From: Patescibacteria group bacterium
GTDB lineage: Bacteria > Patescibacteria > UBA1384 > CAILIB01
Direction: 5' to 3'
DNA: 8,529 bases
Assembly: GCA_020696955.1 (NCBI GenBank)
Contig: JAJFBK010000033.1
Location: forward strand, 1 to 8,529
Positions 4,353-8,529 of the stretch are shown here, piece after piece (positions within the stretch are counted from its first letter, which is position 1; every line of letters starts with the position of its first letter). Made by a program: the position numbers and the translations under genes. The notes beneath the pieces were generated by a model. The model was not told the DNA's origin and made no database searches. It saw nothing but the letters and a program-made list of their open reading frames with translations.

Positions 4353-6578
4353 CTACCAGCGCTTCTCTCGGTCACCTTTCTTCGTGACCTTGGTAGTCAC
4401 CTCATCATTGGTGGGCGCCTCTTTCGTGGAAGTTTCTTTGGTGGCGTCTGTAGCAGAACCTCCGGAAGAATTTGGACCTCCGTCATTTTCATCAGCACCA
4501 AACCAGTAGAAGTAACCGACAGTTGCAAGCAAGGCAAGCAGTACCAGTACTCCCAGGATGATCCATGGAGTCCAGTTGCGGGTATCAGCAGTGTCTTCGC
4601 TCTTTACCTCTCCATTCTCATCAGGTGTCGCAGTAGGAGCAGGAGTTGCGGTTGGAGTAGGATTAACGGCTACTGAGTCTGTCCCACGGGAAGAACCGGA
4701 ATTAGACTGGGTGGACCCGGAAGCGGCAATCGGCTGGCGAGTTTCTTCTTCGTTCACTCCTCCGATTCCAGCGGCTTTCGTAGAAACCGTAGACTCGGTG
4801 TATCCGCTTTCATTACCAGAAGCGTCGACGGCAGCAATTGCGATAACGTAAGAGGTGCCTGGCTTCAAATTGGCAATGGTTGTGCGGTAGCTGCAAGGAA
4901 TAGTGGTGCAAAGTTCAACCGGGTGGCTGAAGGCCCCTCCCACTGTCTTGTATTTCAATCGATACTTTACGGCGCCATTTACTGGCTTCCAGGTAACCGT
5001 TACCTGACCTTCAGTAGAACTTTCAACAGTCGCTCCAATGGCCAAGGATTGGTCGGCAAAGGAAATCGGGTTAATAAGCTCAAGGGCAGGACTGACGTTT
5101 CCAACCGCATCCTTTACTACCAGGTAGACTTTGCCATAGGCATTGTTACCGATAAGGATGGCCGGGAAAGAACCGGAAGCAGTAGAATTTGCAGAACCGA
5201 TCTTGGTAAGAAGTCCGGCATCAGCGTAGATCTCAACTAGAGAGCTTGGCTCGGTAGCACCTGCTAATCCCTCTACTGAATCCTGGGCATTAGGAGTGGC
5301 AACGTGAACCAGAATCATGTTCTTGTCGGCACGAGCCGGAGCAATTGAGTCATGAGTGATAGTTGCAACCGCTGGCTCACTTACGTTTCCATCCATATCA
5401 CGAGCTCGAACCTCAATGTGGTTAACGGTATTTGGAACCAAGTTAACAGTGATTGAGAAAGCGTTACTGGCATTTGGAGTGGCAGTAGCGTAATCGACGC
5501 CGTTGATGGAAACCACTACGGCAGCATCGTCCTCAACGGTTCCTGTCAGGGTGACAGGAGAGGTGCCAACCATTGAAGGATAGGCATTAAGCTTTGGAAC
5601 GGCGACTGTCGCGGCAAGTGGCTCATTTACCACATATACGTTCTGAGGAGAACCAGGAATAGTAACCCTGGTAAATCCTGAAGTATTTCCTTGGGCATCC
5701 TCAGTAACTACGCTTACGCGGTACATACCAGGAGCTAGGATAGGGGCGGTGATGCTGAAATTGTCAGAAGTCACTACCTTTGCTCCATGGCGATCAGGAG
5801 CTACTCCGGTCACGTCGCTGAAGTATACATGGACCCTGGTTACGGCTGTTTCACCTGCGGCAGGAGTTACGTTTCCTGAAACAACAGGCTGAGTCTCAGC
5901 TGTAGGGCTAGCAGGAGCAATTGTCAAAGACTTTGCTTTTGCGATCTCAGCATTTGCTTGGCCTGGAGTTCCATATTGGTAAACGGAATTATCGAAACCA
6001 GCGCCCATAGTGGCAGGGGTAAACCATGAACTGGAAACTTGACCGTCAGCTGCAGGAGTGCGACGGGACATGCTCGCAATCCACTTGCTGCCGGAAGTAT
6101 CACCGTTTCCTGCGAACGGGGCGCCTTGCCCGTCGTCCGCCTGGTCCACTACGACACCTGCGTTATCTTTTAATACGTAGCTAGCGTTTTCCTTTGGAAG
6201 AACCATGCCTGACTCCTGCTCTCCTGGAAGAACTCCTACGGATGAGGCAGAGAGTGAACCGAGCATGTAGTAACTCTTCGGAGCTATAACACCGGAATCG
6301 ATAACGGCAATTTCAGAACCGTTGGCATACAACTTATACGGAGTAAGACCGAGGTTAATGGCAGCGGTTGCCGATGGATTATAGAGTTCAACCCATTGGT
6401 CGTTTGGATTGCTGGCAGAACCAGCCCAGTTAATCTCGTTCAGGACGAGGTCGGTTGGTGCGGCGGCATGAGCGCTAATAGGTGGCAAGGTTATGCTTGC
6501 CAGAGGCAAAGCAATTACCGTGGCCAGCACAGAGCTCAACACCGTACGCATCCTTGAACTTAGATGCATATGGAGCAT
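4353..6578 (-). CDS. Exported lamin-tail / Ig-like / FN3 surface protein with C-terminal membrane anchor
   Basis: Predicted surface or extracellular-facing protein of 741 residues. An N-terminal signal peptide (about 1-39, R9/R11, hydrophobic core, cleavage near AHA-AA) leads into a lamin-tail domain (about 42-205, with LVLNEINW and QWVELYNPS). Three Ig-like beta-sandwich segments follow (about 217-310, 335-410, 415-500), each with the DxxGN turn seen in bacterial Ig repeats (AQGNTS, MDGNVS, AVGNVS), then an FN3 domain (about 510-602) with VTWKPVNGAVKYRLKY and LKPGTSYVIAIAAVD. C557 and C562 may form a disulfide. A Ser/Thr/Pro linker (about 603-668) probably spans the wall. A TM helix (about 671-693) and a 48-residue charged tail ending in KKGDREKRW follow. 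No enzymatic domain is seen, so adhesion or scaffolding is inferred. The ATG at 6578 directly follows an in-frame stop; Met10 is an alternative start. Neither has a good Shine-Dalgarno site. Confidence 0.9.
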   Translation of the reverse strand: MLHMHLSSRMRTVLSSVLATVIALPLASITLPPISAHAAAPTDLVLNEINWAGSASNPNDQWVELYNPSATAAINLGLTPYKLYANGSEIAVIDSGVIAPKSYYMLGSLSASSVGVLPGEQESGMVLPKENASYVLKDNAGVVVDQADDGQGAPFAGNGDTSGSKWIASMSRRTPAADGQVSSSWFTPATMGAGFDNSVYQYGTPGQANAEIAKAKSLTIAPASPTAETQPVVSGNVTPAAGETAVTRVHVYFSDVTGVAPDRHGAKVVTSDNFSITAPILAPGMYRVSVVTEDAQGNTSGFTRVTIPGSPQNVYVVNEPLAATVAVPKLNAYPSMVGTSPVTLTGTVEDDAAVVVSINGVDYATATPNASNAFSITVNLVPNTVNHIEVRARDMDGNVSEPAVATITHDSIAPARADKNMILVHVATPNAQDSVEGLAGATEPSSLVEIYADAGLLTKIGSANSTASGSFPAILIGNNAYGKVYLVVKDAVGNVSPALELINPISFADQSLAIGATVESSTEGQVTVTWKPVNGAVKYRLKYKTVGGAFSHPVELCTTIPCSYRTTIANLKPGTSYVIAIAAVDASGNESGYTESTVSTKAAGIGGVNEEETRQPIAASGSTQSNSGSSRGTDSVAVNPTPTATPAPTATPDENGEVKSEDTADTRNWTPWIILGVLVLLALLATVGYFYWFGADENDGGPNSSGGSATDATKETSTKEAPTNDEVTTKVTKKGDREKRW

Positions 6579-6679
6579 TTACGGATAGATTGTTTTTCCC
6601 CTCTTTGCGTTCTGTGCCCTTTGACTCCCCATGCGTGCCTGGCAAGCGATACATAGGTACATTCGTCTTTTGCATATTC

Positions 6680-6708
6680 AGCATATGAACATACTTAGGT
6701 ATTGTCAA
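6680..6708 (-). promoter_or_regulatory. Sigma70-type promoter of the surface-protein gene
   Basis: On the minus strand a perfect -35 TTGACA (complement of 6703-6708) is followed after exactly 17 bases by TATGCT (complement of 6680-6685), which matches four of six -10 positions. Transcription would start near 6673, leaving a leader of about 95 bases. The leader holds a purine-rich GAGGGG about 19 bases before the ATG, too far for a normal ribosome site. Confidence 0.65.
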
Positions 6709-6710
6709 TT

Positions 6711-6860
6711 ATGATAAATACTTTTTTGATTCCATACCCAAACTTCATAGAATTTCATACAAATTCTATAGATATGAATGGGCAAATGTTCGATTATTTT
6801 TTAAAAATGGCAAAAGATGAGTCTGGTATTGCCAAAAAGTATGGTAGTATGAAGCCATGA
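6711..6860 (+). CDS. Possible 49-residue ORF overlapping the ruvB start (ATGA)
   Basis: An uninterrupted frame from ATG 6711 to TGA 6858-6860 codes 49 residues. It begins MINTFLIPYPNF and ends in a charged, helix-like stretch, MAKDESGIAKKYGSMKP. Its stop overlaps the ruvB ATG by four bases (ATGA), the classic arrangement for translational coupling, and ruvB itself has no Shine-Dalgarno site. In-frame Met22 and Met26 are alternative starts. Against it: no clear ribosome site of its own (AGG lies 11 bases before the ATG), strongly AT-rich composition unlike its neighbours, and a good promoter and palindrome lying inside it. If that promoter is the real one, only the Met22/Met26 forms could be made. 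No family recognised. An in-frame TAG at 6696-6698 closes the frame upstream. Confidence 0.3.
   Translation: MINTFLIPYPNFIEFHTNSIDMNGQMFDYFLKMAKDESGIAKKYGSMKP
6726..6753 (+). promoter_or_regulatory. Candidate sigma70-type promoter for the ruvB operon
   Basis: TTGATT (6726-6731) is followed after 16 bases by TAGAAT (6748-6753). These match four of six and five of six consensus positions. The start would be near 6760, leaving a leader of about 97 bases before ruvB. A palindrome covers the -10 element. Confidence 0.5.
6747..6769. promoter_or_regulatory. Palindrome over the ruvB promoter -10
   Basis: Perfect 9-bp inverted repeat, ATAGAATTT (6747-6755) and AAATTCTAT (6761-6769), with a 5-base spacer. 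It overlaps the -10 element and the predicted start site, where a repressor would block transcription. TTCATA occurs at 6744-6749 and again at 6754-6759, ten bases apart, with its complement TATGAA at 6773-6778. It does not match the known E. coli or B. subtilis LexA boxes. There is no T-run, so it is not a terminator. Confidence 0.35.
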
Positions 6861-7852
6861 ATTCCAGCTCACTCCTCTCTCCCCAGGCTAGTCCTGAAGA
6901 AGAACCGCTCGATCGATCGCTCCGACCTGACTCGTTCAGTTCCTATATAGGACAGTCGGACGCCAAAGAAAGTCTCCGCATCGCCATTGCGGCGGCCAAG
7001 CATCGAAATTCGACCGTCGATCACGTCCTCCTCTACGGACCTCCTGGGCTTGGAAAAACATCCCTGGCCTACCTCCTTTCTAAGGAAATGGGAACCTCGA
7101 TCCGTACCACTTCGGGACCTGTTATCTCCAAGGCAGGTGACTTGGCGGCCATCCTCACCAACCTTCAAGAAGGTGATATCCTTTTCATCGATGAAATTCA
7201 TCGGCTCCAACGAACAGTGGAGGAAATCCTTTATCCGGCAATGGAAGATGGCTGTCTTGATCTTATGCTGGGCAAAGGCCCAAGTGCTAGGAGCTTACGG
7301 GTTGATCTTCCTCATTTCACTCTAGTGGGTGCCACCACCAAGGCCGGATCCCTTTCCCAGCCGCTTCGTGAACGTTTCGGCCTCATCCATCGCCTAGAAT
7401 ATTATGAGGATGAAGAACTGGCGGCCATCCTTGATCGGAGCAGCCAGCTTCTTAAAATGAACATTACCCAGGAAGCTTTGCTCCATATGGCAAGCAGATC
7501 AAGAAAAACGCCCCGGGTAGCCAACCGCATTCTCCGACGAGTACGGGACTTCGCCCTGGTAAAGAATCACCCGACCATCGGCGTAGACGAGGTAATGCTG
7601 GCTCTTAAACAACTGGACATTGACGAGTTAGGGCTCGACAAGACTGACCGGTTGCTCCTAGGAATCATGAACAATCATTTTAATGGAAGACCAGTAGGGC
7701 TCGACACGTTGGCAGCCGCTACCGGTGAAGAAGCCGAGACCATCGAAGACGTTATCGAGCCGTACCTGCTCCGCATAGGTTTTATCGATAGAACCCCAAG
7801 AGGAAGAGTGATCACGGATAATGCCAAGCTCCATCTAGGTTTTTCTCTCTGA
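6857..7852 (+). CDS. ruvB: Holliday junction branch migration DNA helicase RuvB
   Basis: Hexameric AAA+ motor that, with RuvA, drives branch migration of Holliday junctions during recombinational repair. RuvC then cuts the junction. The 331 residues match the usual family length of about 330-350. Visible motifs: N-terminal LRPDSFSSYIGQ (22-33); Walker A GPPGLGKT (61-68); Walker B ILFIDEIHRL with D112/E113; sensor 1 LVGATT (156-161); arginine-finger segment LRERFG (170-175); sensor 2 region KTPRVANRILRRVRDFA (217-233). The C-terminal winged helix contains GRPVGLDTLAAATGEE and ends with IGFIDRTPRGR. All catalytic residues are present. The start is set by family alignment, and no Shine-Dalgarno site is visible. 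Its TGA is followed 18 bases later by the small membrane gene, implying cotranscription. ruvA and ruvC are not in the window. Confidence 0.97.
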   Translation: MNSSSLLSPQASPEEEPLDRSLRPDSFSSYIGQSDAKESLRIAIAAAKHRNSTVDHVLLYGPPGLGKTSLAYLLSKEMGTSIRTTSGPVISKAGDLAAILTNLQEGDILFIDEIHRLQRTVEEILYPAMEDGCLDLMLGKGPSARSLRVDLPHFTLVGATTKAGSLSQPLRERFGLIHRLEYYEDEELAAILDRSSQLLKMNITQEALLHMASRSRKTPRVANRILRRVRDFALVKNHPTIGVDEVMLALKQLDIDELGLDKTDRLLLGIMNNHFNGRPVGLDTLAAATGEEAETIEDVIEPYLLRIGFIDRTPRGRVITDNAKLHLGFSL

Positions 7853-7870
7853 TTCAGGTAGGATAGCATC

Positions 7871-8095
7871 ATGAATATCATCATGTTTTATCTCATCTCC
7901 GTGACGATTCTTACCGTACTCGCAGGAATCGTGGGCCTGAATTTCCTAAGGTACAGGTTTAAAGGTGATAAGACCATCATTTTTCTGATTATTTTTGCCG
8001 TGGCTTTTGGCGTAAACGTGTTTACCACCTTCGGTCTCTTTGACTACTCAGTCATTTCTCCCCTTGGAGCAAACGAATCGGCCTCTGACTTCTAG
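7871..8095 (+). CDS. Small two-helix membrane protein of unknown function
   Basis: A 74-residue protein with two hydrophobic helices (about residues 4-26 and 35-57) joined by a short basic loop, RYRFKGDK, which by the positive-inside rule should be cytoplasmic. That puts the acidic tail (GANESASDF) on the outside. Start: ATG at 7871 with GGTAGGA ending seven bases upstream, a good ribosome site. It lies 18 bases after ruvB, and its TAG is two bases before the ATG of the bPH2-like gene, so the three genes look like one operon. I do not recognise a family. The tight coupling suggests a partner or assembly factor of the downstream membrane protein; that is inference only. Confidence 0.75.
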   Translation: MNIIMFYLISVTILTVLAGIVGLNFLRYRFKGDKTIIFLIIFAVAFGVNVFTTFGLFDYSVISPLGANESASDF

Positions 8096-8097
8096 CC

Positions 8098-8529
8098 ATG
8101 AATGATCTTCGTCACTCATTTCCAGGTCAGCAGACAGATGAACCGGTTTTTATTTTTGCCAGGTCCTATCCGATAGCCTTCATTCCCACTGCCCTCATTT
8201 TTCTCTTTGTCTATCTCTTTTCAGTTATCAGCCAGTTTGCGCTCCGATCCAATACCCTGGTTCAGTTTGACTCCGAAGTCGTAAACATTGGCATCGCCAC
8301 ACTGGGGGTATTCCAACTCCTGACCATAATCGTCTTTTTCGTGGCGGTTTTTGACTTTTATTTTGACATTATTATCGTGACTGACAGGCGCTTGGTGGAC
8401 ATTGACCAAGAACAGATTCTGTTCCGACGCATTTCCGAACTTACGCTTGAGGACGTGGAAGATGTCTCCTCCCAAGTAAGCGGACTTTTTCCTACGATTT
8501 TTGACTACGGGAAAATCGAGGTGCAGACA
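8098..8529 (+). CDS. bPH2-type (YdbS-like) PH-domain membrane protein, N-terminal part
   Basis: Open frame from ATG 8098 to the window end, 144 codons with no stop, so it is truncated at the 3' side. A short hydrophilic N-terminus is followed by two membrane helices (about residues 25-47 and 66-90). Next comes the start of a bacterial PH-like domain: VTDRRLVDIDQ (94-104), FRRISELTLEDVEDV (109-123) and GLFPTIFDYGKIEVQT (129-144). The order 'TD-RR-L, elements contacting LxLxxVxDV, then F-x-YGxI-x-x-T' is typical of bPH2/YdbS-like proteins, which are frequent small membrane proteins of unknown role in Patescibacteria and Firmicutes. No Shine-Dalgarno site: the ATG is two bases after the upstream stop, so translation is probably coupled. 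A phospholipid- or protein-binding role is only a family-level suggestion. Confidence 0.85.
   Translation, partial: MNDLRHSFPGQQTDEPVFIFARSYPIAFIPTALIFLFVYLFSVISQFALRSNTLVQFDSEVVNIGIATLGVFQLLTIIVFFVAVFDFYFDIIIVTDRRLVDIDQEQILFRRISELTLEDVEDVSSQVSGLFPTIFDYGKIEVQT

Noticed and set aside
6475..6708. 77-residue minus-strand frame overlapping the start of the surface-protein gene
   Set aside because: It begins within the -35 element of that gene's promoter, upstream of the predicted transcription start, and runs out of frame through the signal-peptide region. No family resemblance.
8221..8475. 84-residue minus-strand frame near the right edge
   Set aside because: Antisense to the bPH2-type gene, which has recognisable membrane helices and PH-domain motifs on the plus strand.

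Overview
The window reads as chromosomal DNA of a bacterium with moderate GC content, most likely a member of the Patescibacteria/Candidate Phyla Radiation. That placement is an inference. It rests on the co-occurrence of a large surface protein with a lamin-tail domain and a C-terminal anchor, a ruvB followed by a tiny membrane gene and a bPH2-type membrane protein, and several genes with weak or absent Shine-Dalgarno sites. The DUF883, GlsB/YeaQ and GGDEF-EAL families are better known from Proteobacteria, so the taxon should be confirmed with markers. No transposase, integrase, CRISPR array or phage gene is visible.

Layout. (1) Positions 1-1058 (+): C-terminal part of an M3-family zinc oligoendopeptidase, cut by the window edge. 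(2) 1060-3111 (-): a REC-PAS-GGDEF-EAL cyclic-di-GMP protein. Its EAL domain looks intact, but its GGDEF domain has the variant GADEF motif, lacks the inhibitory-site Arg, and is missing roughly 30-36 residues just after the motif. A five-codon leader ORF with a good Shine-Dalgarno site overlaps its start. (3) 3282-3614 (-) and 3831-4106 (+): a divergent pair of small membrane-associated stress-type proteins, DUF883 (ElaB/YqjD-like) and GlsB/YeaQ-like. Two operator-like dyads lie between them, and each gene ends in a terminator. (4) 4201-4276 (+): tRNA-Thr(CGU) with encoded CCA, convergent with (5) 4353-6578 (-), a 741-residue exported protein (signal peptide, lamin-tail domain, Ig-like domains, FN3, Pro/Thr linker, TM anchor). 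A strong hairpin between them can terminate both. (6) 6579-6856: AT-rich divergent promoter region. It has a near-consensus promoter for the surface protein, a promoter plus palindrome facing ruvB, and an open frame of 49 codons that overlaps the ruvB start as ATGA. (7) 6857-8529 (+): ruvB, a 74-residue two-TM protein and the start of a bPH2-type membrane protein, tightly packed and probably one operon.

Functionally these are mostly separate housekeeping and envelope units: peptide degradation, probable c-di-GMP breakdown under response-regulator control, envelope stress proteins, a tRNA, a surface adhesin or scaffold candidate, and Holliday-junction branch migration. I see no multi-gene novel system. 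The best leads are the internally deleted GGDEF domain, the short ORF coupled to ruvB, the leader ORF before the EAL gene, and the paired dyads between the stress genes. The intergenic gaps (3112-3281, 3615-3830, 4107-4200, 6579-6856) are all below 300 bases and are covered by the entries below.
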